Assembly: GCF_030013905.1 (NCBI RefSeq)
Contig: NZ_CP124862.1
Span: forward strand, 1,987,051-2,051,050
Length of the DNA: 64,000 bases
From: Petroclostridium sp. X23
Lineage (GTDB): Bacteria; Bacillota; Clostridia; SK-Y3
Reading direction: 5' to 3'
Positions 1 through 8,340 of the stretch are shown piece after piece. Numbering within the stretch: the stretch's first letter is position 1; every line of letters begins with the position of its first letter. A program made the position numbers and the translations under genes. The notes beneath the pieces were generated by a model. The model was not told where the DNA came from, made no database searches, and saw nothing but the letters and a program-made list of their open reading frames with translations.

Positions 1-658
1 TTTTTCGAATTAAAACGAAATTTATTTTTTTAAAAGATAAATATCCAAAATACGATGCAACAACAGCAGCTAGTAATGCAATTCCTATATAGCCAATATT
101 ATATTTGTTGATATTTCCATATATTAAATGTAATATGATATTATATAAACCGGAAACTCCGAATATAAAATCTAAATTAGTTTTAAATTTCTCCTTTTTG
201 TCCGTTGTATTCATAAAATAATGTATCATTATCGGGCCTCCCATTGCGAACATTCCACCTAATAACCCTCCAAATATACAATAGAAAAAATCCCAAAACG
301 TATTTTTCACAACATTTTTTTGAATAAAGGGTAGAAAAACCAGCAAAAGTAACAATCCTCCAAGCAATTTCGAAAAATACTTTAATGATATATCTGTAAT
401 TAAAAGTACGCCTATGGTCGTTGAAAGAAAATAAACTGTGAATTGAAATAAGACTTCTTTTATGTCAAAATGCTTTCTCAATAAAAAAAGTGTTTCAAAA
501 CTTATAAAACAACCGCATACAACAGAAATTAAAGCTGCCAGCTTTATTGGTAAAAACATTGGTAGTACAGACATAATGATAAGTGCGTTACCAAATCCGG
601 TCGCTGAGTGAACATAACTTGCTAAAAAGCACGTTATTATAATTGCTATATATTCCAT
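1..658 (-). CDS. TauE/SafE-family membrane permease (3' end cut by window edge)
   Basis: The minus-strand frame stays open from an ATG at 658 to the window edge, giving about 219 residues without a stop. The translation is very hydrophobic. It begins MEYIAIIITCFLASYVHS and holds the family-like glycine-rich segments ATGFGNALI and GGLLGGMFAMGGPIMIHYF. TauE/SafE proteins are carriers for sulfite, organosulfonates or small organic anions in the cytoplasmic membrane. An in-frame ATG at 670 is also possible, but a GGATGG sequence sits about 8 bases before the ATG at 658. The gene follows the transporter/LarA/dehydrogenase run on the same strand, so it may export a product of that pathway. Two inverted repeats separate it from the dehydrogenase, so it may be separately transcribed. 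The substrate cannot be told from sequence. Confidence 0.8.
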   Translation of the reverse strand, partial: MEYIAIIITCFLASYVHSATGFGNALIIMSVLPMFLPIKLAALISVVCGCFISFETLFLLRKHFDIKEVLFQFTVYFLSTTIGVLLITDISLKYFSKLLGGLLLLLVFLPFIQKNVVKNTFWDFFYCIFGGLLGGMFAMGGPIMIHYFMNTTDKKEKFKTNLDFIFGVSGLYNIILHLIYGNINKYNIGYIGIALLAAVVASYFGYLSFKKINFVLIRK

Positions 659-721
659 ATCGTATTCCATCCATGTCTTTTTAGTTAGTGTTTCTGTTTA
701 CAGGCAGAGCCTTTCCATTCT

Positions 722-738
722 CACCTTCATAGAAGGTG
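722..738. promoter_or_regulatory. 7-bp perfect dyad (possible operator)
   Basis: CACCTTC-ATA-GAAGGTG is a perfect 7-bp inverted repeat between the dehydrogenase and the TauE/SafE gene. No T-run follows on either strand, so it looks more like a protein-binding dyad or mRNA hairpin than a terminator. Function is inferred only. Confidence 0.35.
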
Positions 739-768
739 GTTTAAATATAATCCACTTAGGCAATGACA

Positions 769-812
769 TAACGATACGCCAAAAAAGGCTCAGCCTTTTT
801 GGCGCATCGTTA
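769..812 (-). terminator. Long hairpin between dehydrogenase and TauE/SafE gene
   Basis: The left arm starts TAACGATACGCC and the right arm ends GGCGCATCGTTA. They form an almost perfect stem of about 21 bp with internal A and T runs and a minimal loop. It lies just downstream of the dehydrogenase stop on the minus strand, so it is probably the terminator of the ABC/LarA/dehydrogenase operon. A strong T-tail is missing, and partial read-through into the permease gene is possible. Confidence 0.5.
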
Positions 813-857
813 CTATATTCTTTACATAGGCAACATTTACCCATAGTTTTCATAATT

Positions 858-1733
858 CTAATGCTCGTATATTTCTTTAAATAATTTGGCTAATGCGCTT
901 GTATCTTCATCTCCGTGCCGTCTTTTAGCGTTTAAATTATACATTTGCACATACTCGGCTATCAATGGCGTTATGCCATTACTTTTAGCCATGTCGATAC
1001 CTAATTGCGCATCCTTGCACAATAATGCCACTGTAAATGTTGGATCTTGGTACCGGTCATCAACAATTCTTTTCCCAACCTCACAGAACAACCCATTAAC
1101 AGTTGCCGCTCCACTGTTCGCCACTGATTCATAGAATGTTTTCTTATCAATTCCAACCTTTTCCGCCAAAACCATCACTTCCGATGAAATTGCATTTATT
1201 GTAGAAAACATCAGTTGATTTAGAAGTTTCAAAGCATTTCCTGAGCCGGTTTCCCCTACATTCACTACAGCCTTTGCAACTGTTCTTAGTATAGGAGTCA
1301 CTTTTTCAATGGCATCCCCATTACCGCCTGCCGGCATAAGCCAATTTCCCACAGCCGCAGGCCTTCCAAGGATTGGTGCATCCACGTATTGAGCACCTTT
1401 GGTTTCAACCATTTCTTTTGCTTGTTTAGACGTTTCAGGTGCTACCGTACTGGTATCCACTACAATATGTTCTTCCGTTAAAGCCCCGCACAGCCCATCT
1501 TCTCCTCCAACTACTGTCAGTACTACTTGCGGCGTAGGCAATGACATTATTATAATCTTTGTCTCTTGGGCGATTTCAAAAGGTGTTTCCAGCAACGTTG
1601 CTCCTTTGTTTTTAATATATTCTTTTGCATAACTGGATTTATCAGTAGCAACAACATCATATCCATTTTCAATTAGCTTATCAAGTATACACTTTCCCAT
1701 CGTACCTATGCCTACTACACCAATTTTACTCAT
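858..1733 (-). CDS. NAD(P)-dependent beta-hydroxyacid dehydrogenase (HIBADH family)
   Basis: This 291-residue protein has the normal length of the 3-hydroxyisobutyrate/tartronate-semialdehyde/sulfolactaldehyde reductase family. The Rossmann motif GIGTMG is at residues 8-13, the substrate-binding DTSTVAP at 93-99, DAPILGRP at 118-125, and the catalytic lysine is K169 in SGNALKLLN. Family members interconvert a short beta-hydroxyacid (or similar alcohol) and its semialdehyde in the cytosol. The gene sits 13 bases after the LarA-like gene on the same strand, in what reads as one operon with an ABC importer. It probably acts on the imported compound or on the product of the LarA-like enzyme. A role like that of sulfolactaldehyde reductase is one possibility given the sulfonate-type transporter, but no sequence feature proves it. 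Confidence 0.88.
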   Translation of the reverse strand: MSKIGVVGIGTMGKCILDKLIENGYDVVATDKSSYAKEYIKNKGATLLETPFEIAQETKIIIMSLPTPQVVLTVVGGEDGLCGALTEEHIVVDTSTVAPETSKQAKEMVETKGAQYVDAPILGRPAAVGNWLMPAGGNGDAIEKVTPILRTVAKAVVNVGETGSGNALKLLNQLMFSTINAISSEVMVLAEKVGIDKKTFYESVANSGAATVNGLFCEVGKRIVDDRYQDPTFTVALLCKDAQLGIDMAKSNGITPLIAEYVQMYNLNAKRRHGDEDTSALAKLFKEIYEH

Positions 1734-1746
1734 AGAATCTATTCTC

Positions 1747-3189
1747 CTATTTTTTATTTTCTTGATTTTTCATCATCAAATGAACTGCTGCTGTTTTGAA
1801 TGTTCTAGGCAATGCAAGGATATTGGGATTTTCTCCAACGTATCTTTTCGCATCCTTTAGTGCTTCTTCAAAAGTTGCTCTTGTTTTCATACCCATTCCT
1901 CTTGCATAACCCGGTTCCTGTGCTCCTACAATATATATAGCGGAGCAATGCTTCTCTGCGATATGTCCGCAAGAGATCATTGAAAAAGCATGGTACGGAT
2001 GATAGCCAAAGTTGTATCGATATTTGTCAATATATTCTTTGTTCATTGATAAGTATTCTCCATACCTTTCTACATCGGGTAATACGTTATTATAATCCTT
2101 CTGGAATAATTCATAAACCTCCCTATAGGATGGAAACTCTTCATCATGGAAATATCCATTACAGACAGATGAACATATAATTACACAATTATCGCTTAAT
2201 ATTCTCTTGTGTCTTATAATCTGAGCTGAAATAGCTTGTAACATCAGTAATGGATTTGTTCCGTGTCCATTTCCATAGTGGAATGCCTGTGGCATACCAA
2301 AAACCACTATATCATATTTCTTGTCAGCCCACGGAATATAGGTTCTTTTATCTGCTACTCCCCATGATAAAGGTTGAATCTCTTGTGCATATCCTGTAAA
2401 TACAGCAATCTGTCTCTGACATGTATCCAGCACAGCATCACAAGTAAAGAACTTCTTCCCCATGCACTTTTCCATATGCTGCCCTATAGCATCAAACTTT
2501 TTACGCATTAAGCTATGATTGTTTACCGGAGTAAAATCATCCCGATGCATAACATGTGGTATATGGTGTGCCCCTATACATCTCCAGTGGGTAATTCCTG
2601 TTGAACAATGCTTATATCCGCCGGAATATCCGCCATACGGATTACCCAAAGTATGCCCGATCAGTACTGCTAAATCAGACTCAAATACTTCCTTATTCAT
2701 GATAACATGACTACCACATTCATCTGTTCCTAAATCTACCAGATTATCCCAATCTTCACTGTCATGATTTACAATCTGGTTACTCCACCAGAATTCATTG
2801 AATACTTTTTCACCAAGTAAAGATTTGATTTCGTCTTTAGTATTTTTCCTATGAAGGCCATTACTGCAAATTAGCTTGATATCCTTCTTTTCTACTCCGG
2901 CTTTCAAACATTCTTCTATTATAATAGGAATAGATGTTTTTCTATGAGAAGTTTCTTGAAAACCACCTTTTACTTTATCAGGGAAAACGATAGTTACCTT
3001 TGAGCCTTTTCTTACCTGTTCAGCAATAGGAGGTAATCCTATTGGGTTTAATATGGATTTTCTAGTTTCTTCTTCGATATTCTGTAATAGTGGTGGATCG
3101 GCTACTGTTTCTCCTGGCACAAAAACATCTGTATTATCCGGAAGATTTGCTTCCATTAGTCCATTGCCATATTCAAAATTCAGTTTCAT
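1747..3189 (-). CDS. LarA-like nickel-pincer racemase/epimerase homologue (DUF2088)
   Basis: The 480-residue protein carries the landmarks of the lactate racemase LarA family: CSNGLHR with H113, GH at 178-179, the loop GGYSGGYK ending at K193, and a histidine-rich stretch starting at H201 (ITHWRCIGAHHIPH). In LarA the equivalent lysine binds the pyridinium nickel-pincer cofactor and histidines coordinate nickel or exchange the proton. The spacing between the GH and the lysine is longer than I recall for LarA (an extra TLGN-like insert), so it is a divergent homologue and lactate may not be the substrate. It should racemise or epimerise a 2-hydroxyacid in the cytosol. The cofactor-making genes larB, larC and larE are not in the window. 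It sits between the ABC ATPases and the dehydrogenase in the same apparent operon. Confidence 0.82.
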   Translation of the reverse strand: MKLNFEYGNGLMEANLPDNTDVFVPGETVADPPLLQNIEEETRKSILNPIGLPPIAEQVRKGSKVTIVFPDKVKGGFQETSHRKTSIPIIIEECLKAGVEKKDIKLICSNGLHRKNTKDEIKSLLGEKVFNEFWWSNQIVNHDSEDWDNLVDLGTDECGSHVIMNKEVFESDLAVLIGHTLGNPYGGYSGGYKHCSTGITHWRCIGAHHIPHVMHRDDFTPVNNHSLMRKKFDAIGQHMEKCMGKKFFTCDAVLDTCQRQIAVFTGYAQEIQPLSWGVADKRTYIPWADKKYDIVVFGMPQAFHYGNGHGTNPLLMLQAISAQIIRHKRILSDNCVIICSSVCNGYFHDEEFPSYREVYELFQKDYNNVLPDVERYGEYLSMNKEYIDKYRYNFGYHPYHAFSMISCGHIAEKHCSAIYIVGAQEPGYARGMGMKTRATFEEALKDAKRYVGENPNILALPRTFKTAAVHLMMKNQENKK

Positions 3190-3249
3190 GATATCTCCTC
3201 CAATGTTATTATTGTGGTGTTATTTATATAGTTCTAACTTTTTATGATG

Positions 3250-4002
3250 CTACCACCATTTGATTTGATCGGTGACGTACTTTCTTATGTCTATGAAATT
3301 GGGATCTGTGACATCCCGGGGTCTTGGCAAGTCTACAACCACTTCCTCTTTTATTGTTGTAGGCTTATTGGAGAGTATAAGAATTCTTTCAGCCAGATAG
3401 ACTGCTTCTTCAATATTATGCGTAATGAATACAACTGTGCTTCCCAATTCTTTCCACAAACGAATTACTTCGTCCTCAAGATAGAATCTAAGCTTGACAT
3501 CCATTTGGCCGTAAGGTTCATCCATTAATAATAAGTCGGGATTCATCGCAAAACTTCTGCCGATAATGATTCTTTGCTCGGTACTTACAGACAGTTGATG
3601 AGGATAAGCATTCCTGAATTCGTCCAATCCCAATAAATTTATAATTTTTTCTACTCTTTCATCTATAATTTTTTTCTCTACTTTCTTGATTTCAAGACCA
3701 TATCTAAGATTTTTTTCAACCGTCAACCATGGTATCGCTGAAGGTTCCTGGAATACAAAAGACAAATTGTGCTTGCGTGGATCTGCCGATTCCCCTTCAA
3801 TAAACAGATCACCTTTTGTCGGCGAATAAATCCTGGTCAATAGGTTTAAAAATGTTGTTTTCCCACATCCCGTAGGTCCAACAACACAAATGAATTCTCC
3901 TTTTTTAATATTAAACGAAATGTTATCTAACACATGCAATTTGCCAAAATACTTTGATAAACCTTTTACTTCTACATGATTTTCATGTTTGCTTGCATTC
4001 AT
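3250..4002 (-). CDS. ABC transporter ATPase, nitrate/sulfonate/taurine type, degenerate signature loop
   Basis: This 250-residue ATPase matches SsuB/TauB in length and order. Walker A is GPTGCGKT (residues 42-49), the Q-loop is FQEP (Q85), Walker B is LLLMDEP (157-163) and the switch histidine is H195 in FITHN. The signature loop is unusual: LSVSTEQR replaces the normal LSGGMQQR at about 137-144. The neighbouring ATPase has the opposite defect, so the two probably form a heterodimer with one good and one poor ATP site. The gene ends about 60 bases before the LarA-like gene and begins 17 bases after the second ATPase gene, all on one strand. It should energise the two permeases encoded upstream. 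The class of substrate is inferred only from family resemblance. Confidence 0.9.
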   Translation of the reverse strand: MNASKHENHVEVKGLSKYFGKLHVLDNISFNIKKGEFICVVGPTGCGKTTFLNLLTRIYSPTKGDLFIEGESADPRKHNLSFVFQEPSAIPWLTVEKNLRYGLEIKKVEKKIIDERVEKIINLLGLDEFRNAYPHQLSVSTEQRIIIGRSFAMNPDLLLMDEPYGQMDVKLRFYLEDEVIRLWKELGSTVVFITHNIEEAVYLAERILILSNKPTTIKEEVVVDLPRPRDVTDPNFIDIRKYVTDQIKWW

Positions 4003-4019
4003 CGTTTTCCCTCCTAATC

Positions 4020-4787
4020 TTATAACGCCAGATCCGTGTTTTCAGATATTTCTCTTCTAATACTTAGGAATTCTGGGTCAATCGTATTACGAGGTCTTGG
4101 CAAGTCTATATTGTAAATTTTCTTAATTGTAGCAGGCCGATTGCTCAAAAGCACGATTCGGTCTCCTAAGTAAATCGCTTCCTCAATATTGTTTGTAACA
4201 AAAACGATTGTCCTTTTTTCGTGCTGCCATATCCTCTGTATTTCCTCTTGCATTACAATTCGTGTTTGCGCATCTAATTGTCCGAAAGGTTCATCCATTA
4301 ACAGGATTTCAGGATCATTCGAGTACGCACGTGCAATGCCCACTCTTTGCTTCATGCCGCCGGACAGTTCATTAGGGTATGATTTTTCAAAACCGTTTAA
4401 CCCAACAAGATCAATATATTTTTGTGATATTTCACGGCGCTTGGCTTTTTTTACACCCTCCATTTGTAATCCGAACTCAACATTCGCCATTACGGTTTTC
4501 CAAGGCATAAGCGCCAGCTTTTGGAACACCATACTGATGCGCTTATCACTTCCCGTATATTTTTTCTCATCCAGATACTTGCTTCCTTCAACAGGCTGCT
4601 CCAAACCGCCTATTATATTTAACAATACACTTTTCCCGCATTGGCCGGGGCCTAACAGTACTAAAAACTCGTTATCATAGATATCCAGAGAAATGTCTTT
4701 CACTGCGTCAAATATACTATCGTTGACAATATAACTTTGCGATATATTCTTTAAACTTAGCTTGATCTTTTTCTTGTCCATGGACAT
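4020..4787 (-). CDS. ABC transporter ATPase, nitrate/sulfonate/taurine type, lacking the switch histidine
   Basis: From the ATG at 4787 the protein is 255 residues. A GGAAGGAG site lies just upstream, and the frame extends further only by overlapping the permease gene. An ATG two codons later is equally well placed. Numbered from 4787, Walker A is GPGQCGKS (46-53), the signature is a perfect LSGGMKQR (141-148) and Walker B is ILLMDEP. The H-loop reads FVTNNIEEA, so the switch histidine is replaced by asparagine (N199). The partner ATPase keeps the histidine but has a broken signature. The gene overlaps the permease gene by 31 bases, which suggests translational coupling. Family role: ATP hydrolysis to drive import across the cytoplasmic membrane. 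Confidence 0.9.
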   Translation of the reverse strand: MSMDKKKIKLSLKNISQSYIVNDSIFDAVKDISLDIYDNEFLVLLGPGQCGKSVLLNIIGGLEQPVEGSKYLDEKKYTGSDKRISMVFQKLALMPWKTVMANVEFGLQMEGVKKAKRREISQKYIDLVGLNGFEKSYPNELSGGMKQRVGIARAYSNDPEILLMDEPFGQLDAQTRIVMQEEIQRIWQHEKRTIVFVTNNIEEAIYLGDRIVLLSNRPATIKKIYNIDLPRPRNTIDPEFLSIRREISENTDLAL

Positions 4788-5572
4788 AGCACTCCTTCCA
4801 TTATCTGAGTAAGGATAGCAAGTATTGCTCCAACTATACCTATACAAATCATAGATAAGAGCACCAATGATTCGTCGCTAGACTCCATGCCCCTCACAAT
4901 CAGAAAACCAACTCCGGCTCTTGCTCCTAACATTTCTGCTGCCAATACAACCATCCACCCCGCACTTGCTGAGGTTTTAATACCGGCAAATATTGCGTCC
5001 AAGGCAGAAGGAATTGCTATTTGGAATAATTTTTGCTTATTATTTGCGTTAAATATCGTACCTACATTTAAATATATTTTACTTACATTGCTGATACCTG
5101 CTTGTGTATTTACAACTACAGGCATTAACGCTCCAATAAAAACCAAAAGAATTTTAGGTCCTTCACCGGTTCCAAACCAGATGGTGATCAGCGGTATCCA
5201 TGCAAGCGGCGGTACAGCTCTAAAAGCCGTAAAAAGCGGATTAATGACCGCATTGCACTTTTTACTCCACCCAAGCACTACACCTAATGTAATCCCGATG
5301 ATCCAAGACAATAAAAGTGCAATAAAGACTCTTTGTAAACTAACAAGGATATGACCTAACAGGCTTAGATTTTTTATTGGTCTTTCGAGCAGTTTTATAA
5401 ATCTTTCCCATGTCTCAGCCGGTGACGGAAAACCGGCGGTATCCCCTTTTGACACCAATACCCATATCGTTATCAATAACAGTATTGATAAAACCGGTAA
5501 TACTGAATAGATTCTATTCATCTGTATCTCTCTTTTTTCGGATTTACTTAAAACAATAGTTTCATTCGTCAT
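4757..5572 (-). CDS. ABC transporter permease (SsuC/TauC type), subunit 1
   Basis: The 271-residue integral membrane protein has about six hydrophobic spans, starting with VLPVLSILLLITIWVLV. The cytoplasmic coupling loop is around IPSALDAIFAGIK, and LAAEMLGARAGVGFLI is typical of the family. An ATG at 5572 overlaps the stop of the preceding permease as ATGA, the usual sign of coupled translation. A GTG at 5584 could add four residues. It probably pairs with the second, different permease to form a heterodimeric channel matching the two unlike ATPases. The members import nitrate, alkanesulfonates, taurine, thiamine precursors and similar molecules, and the actual substrate is unknown. Confidence 0.9.
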   Translation of the reverse strand: MTNETIVLSKSEKREIQMNRIYSVLPVLSILLLITIWVLVSKGDTAGFPSPAETWERFIKLLERPIKNLSLLGHILVSLQRVFIALLLSWIIGITLGVVLGWSKKCNAVINPLFTAFRAVPPLAWIPLITIWFGTGEGPKILLVFIGALMPVVVNTQAGISNVSKIYLNVGTIFNANNKQKLFQIAIPSALDAIFAGIKTSASAGWMVVLAAEMLGARAGVGFLIVRGMESSDESLVLLSMICIGIVGAILAILTQIMEGVLCPWTRKRSS

Positions 5573-6414
5573 AACTGTTTCCACCCCAGCACTTTATGTT
5601 CAATTCTATTTAAAATAGCTGTAAATAATGTTCCAATCACCCCAATGAGAACAATTCCTAAAATAATAATGTCGGGCCGTGCAAACTGTCTTCCCATTAA
5701 TATCATATAACCAAGTCCCGCAGATGCTGCCAGCATTTCAGCAGCTACCAAAGTTGCCCATGCATTTCCTAACGCTACTTTTAATCCCGCAAAAGTCATT
5801 GTCATAGCTGACGGTATTCCTATTTTCCAAAAAATAGTATTGTTTGATGCGCCGAAAGTTTTTGAAACGTTGATTAATACCGGGCTCGTCTGCTTAATCC
5901 CTGTATAAGAATTTATGACACATGGTACAAATGCTGAGAAAAAAACGATGAAAGCTTTTGCGTTCAATCCTATTCCTAACCAAACAATCGTTAATGGTAT
6001 CCAAGAAACAGGAGGAATAGGACGGATGATTTCAAATATCGGCCTCATAAACCTGTCTATCGCTTTATACCATCCCATCACCAAGCCTAAGGGAATACCT
6101 ACTACAATTGCTAATAAAAAACCTGTTAATGAAACTTTTAGACTTGCTAAAATATTCACACCCAATACAGCGCCATCGGGTTTAGGATCTGCTAACTTAA
6201 CAATAAATAAATTGAATATATTAAGCGGTGTCGTAACATATTTGCTGGATACCAAACCTATCATTACTGCAATTTGCCAAATAAGAATAAAACCTAAGAC
6301 TCCGATAATAGAAAGCATCGTCAGTGTATATTGCTCTTTTTTCCTTTTTTTCTTTGCCAATACAATTCGTTCATGATCATTAACGTTATGATTTAATCCA
6401 TTTGCAATTTGCAA
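5569..6414 (-). CDS. ABC transporter permease (SsuC/TauC type), subunit 2
   Basis: The 281-residue protein has a charged N-terminus, then about six membrane spans beginning at LSIIGVLGFILIWQIAV. Its coupling loop is near IPSAMTMTFAGLK, followed by the family segment LVAAEMLAASAGLGYMILMG. It is clearly a paralogue of the permease encoded next, but only moderately similar, so the importer core is probably a heterodimer. It is the first gene after the 17-bp hairpin that follows the binding-protein gene. Its translation is coupled to the next permease through an ATGA overlap. Confidence 0.9.
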   Translation of the reverse strand: MQIANGLNHNVNDHERIVLAKKKRKKEQYTLTMLSIIGVLGFILIWQIAVMIGLVSSKYVTTPLNIFNLFIVKLADPKPDGAVLGVNILASLKVSLTGFLLAIVVGIPLGLVMGWYKAIDRFMRPIFEIIRPIPPVSWIPLTIVWLGIGLNAKAFIVFFSAFVPCVINSYTGIKQTSPVLINVSKTFGASNNTIFWKIGIPSAMTMTFAGLKVALGNAWATLVAAEMLAASAGLGYMILMGRQFARPDIIILGIVLIGVIGTLFTAILNRIEHKVLGWKQL

Positions 6415-6445
6415 CCTTTTAACCTTCCTTTCAGTTATGAATTTA

Positions 6446-6484
6446 ATATTTTCCTATGCGGCGATTTGCTGCATAGGAAAATAT
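6446..6484 (-). terminator. 17-bp intra-operon hairpin after the binding-protein gene
   Basis: Arms at 6446-6462 and 6468-6484 (left ATATTTTCCTATGCGGC) pair with a single G-T or mismatch and a 5-base loop GATTT. It lies between the lipoprotein gene and the permease genes on the transcribed minus strand. Such hairpins commonly stop or stabilise part of the transcript, so the binding protein is made in excess over the membrane subunits. That role is inferred. Confidence 0.7.
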
Positions 6485-6497
6485 GCAAATGATTTTA

Positions 6498-7643
6498 TTA
6501 TTTAAGCATCGCTTTCACTTCAGTGGCTATGGAAGGGTCCACTAGTTTCTGGCTTAATATTTTAACTCTGTCTTCAGGCTTAAACTTACCTTGCTCAATA
6601 AAGAAATCCATCGTAACCAACAGGTCAATTTCTGCTTGAAGCAATTCTCTATCCGTATATAAGCCTTTCGGATCTTTACTTGTTTCTGTCATCAATTTAA
6701 TGGATTCATCAAGGCCAGGGCATTTAAAGTAGTCGATAATTCCTTCCGCAATTTTTCTATCAACAGCGATTCCTTCATCTTCTGCTGATTCTAAGTAATA
6801 CTTAATAGCCTTTTCTTTGTTTTCTTCATTCTCATTGATCCACTCTACAGTTTTATAAAATACAGCAAATGATTTTTTTAATAACTCTCTCTTATTTTCT
6901 AGTGCATCTTTAGTAGCTACCGTACCGCTGCTATTTACGATGTCCAATGTCCCGGCATCCGCCACTCTCACAAACCCTTCATCTTCAGCTCTAAAAGCAA
7001 AGGCATTCCACACAGCAAGTCCGTCACCCTCACCGCCTATAAAGGCATTAAGCGCACTTGATACATCCATGTTTATTGATTTTATATCGGAATCATCCAA
7101 CCCTAATTTTCCTAGCATTGTTGATAAAGTAAAATGGGCTGTTGTTCCTACCGGGTATAACCATGTCGTTCCTTTCCAGTTTTCCGGATTATCCGGATCT
7201 TTCGCGATAGGACTATCTGCTCTTACAAAAAGTCCTTGATTTGTTTCATAATCGCTTATTCCAATCATCGGTGTATCATATCCTATTTGTCCGACTAATA
7301 CTCCTGCCGAACCCGCACCTGCGACATCCCAGTCTGCATTGGCTTCCATCATTCCCGGTCCATTTGTGAATGTTTCATATTTTATATCAATATTTAGTTC
7401 ATCAAAGAAACCTTCATTATCTGCAATATAGAATGGGATTGAAAGCGCTGAACCGGCAAAATAACCAACACGCAATTCTTGCCGGCTACTAAATGGCTCA
7501 ATTCCAAAAGTAGTGTCTTTTGCGGACACGGGAGCTACCGATTCGTTCTTATCAGATAAATTGCTCTGACTTGAACTGCAACCGGCAAATAATGACACCC
7601 CTAACACAAGAACCATGAACATACTTAACAAACGTCTTTTCAT
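6498..7643 (-). CDS. ABC transporter substrate-binding lipoprotein (NMT1/SsuA-like)
   Basis: The 381-residue precursor has a short basic start, a hydrophobic span and a lipobox LFAGC (C21), so it should be lipid-anchored on the outer face of the membrane. The mature part starts with a Ser/Asn-rich linker and then a periplasmic-binding fold: ELRVGYFAGSALSIPFYIADNEGFF resembles the first strand and helix of SsuA/NMT1-like proteins. It is the first gene of the importer operon. A paralogue encoded at 11706-12800 is linked to the two-component system and shares the pattern GAGSAGVLVGQIGYDTPMIG / DEGGTGALLASMRYGLHIIG. It should bind the solute carried by the two permeases. The ligand is not predictable from sequence. 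Confidence 0.9.
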   Translation of the reverse strand: MKRRLLSMFMVLVLGVSLFAGCSSSQSNLSDKNESVAPVSAKDTTFGIEPFSSRQELRVGYFAGSALSIPFYIADNEGFFDELNIDIKYETFTNGPGMMEANADWDVAGAGSAGVLVGQIGYDTPMIGISDYETNQGLFVRADSPIAKDPDNPENWKGTTWLYPVGTTAHFTLSTMLGKLGLDDSDIKSINMDVSSALNAFIGGEGDGLAVWNAFAFRAEDEGFVRVADAGTLDIVNSSGTVATKDALENKRELLKKSFAVFYKTVEWINENEENKEKAIKYYLESAEDEGIAVDRKIAEGIIDYFKCPGLDESIKLMTETSKDPKGLYTDRELLQAEIDLLVTMDFFIEQGKFKPEDRVKILSQKLVDPSIATEVKAMLK

Positions 7644-7716
7644 ATTATCCTCCTTTTCTAATGAGAACGCCTCTTATTTATGAATTCATGTTTTACATCA
7701 TCTTTGGAATATAGAT

Positions 7717-7962
7717 AATCAAATTCAGCATTAGAGATATTATCGTGTGCAAGCGATCTTATAGAGAGTTTTAGAGCTTGTCTGCCAAGGGAAGAATCAG
7801 CATCTTTAACCGTTTGAGCGAAGCGGGTTTTGAAGCATTCTTTGGAGCATTCCCCAGCAAAGGAGAAGAGTGCCCCCTGACCTTAACACGAGCAGTACAA
7901 GCTCTTAAACTTTTAATACCGGCTGCCGAAACACTATCATATTCTCAGTTTTGAATTTGGTT
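7717..7962 (+). mobile_element. MITE-like element, copy 1 (246 bp)
   Basis: This non-coding segment aligns along its whole length with the reverse complement of 12953-13200. The best-kept core reads GTTTGAGCGAAGCGGGTTTT and, later, CACGAGCAGTACAAGC. Its ends are inverted repeats of each other: the left end is AATCAAATTCAGC and the right end, read backwards, is AACCAAATTC followed in both by a GATAGTG-like block. Near-equal length and matching ends point to a small non-autonomous transposable element. It sits in the 700-bp gap upstream of the importer operon, so it may have altered that promoter. The rest of the gap (7644-7716 and 7963-8340) is AT-rich with no gene seen. Confidence 0.65.
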
Positions 7963-8340
7963 GCCTATAAGTGGAATTCATAGAGACGTTCATATTCATA
8001 GTCGATTCTGTTTATAAACGATTCGGCTATGTGATGTTGTTATTAACTAATACAAGAATAACATAGCGTGTTTTTCCGAACAATGTCACTATATTATGAA
8101 AGTGTGCTATTTTCTAACAAATGAAAAAAGGAGACAATATTGCGTTCATTGTCCCTTTTAGAACCGTCATATTTTTTAATAATGTGTATAAAATATTATA
8201 CTTTGAATAGTATTTTTTGGTTAAATAAACGAAACATTACTACCTAAGATAGATTATGATATGATTATTAAAAAAATGTATTTGCTTTAGAAACAAATAC
8301 ATTTTTAAGAGATTTTATCAAATTTTACTTTCCTGATCAT

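Noticed and set aside
4847..4847. Longer start for the second ATPase
   Set aside because: The extra 20 residues overlap the permease gene and look unlike the family; the ribosome site favours 4787.
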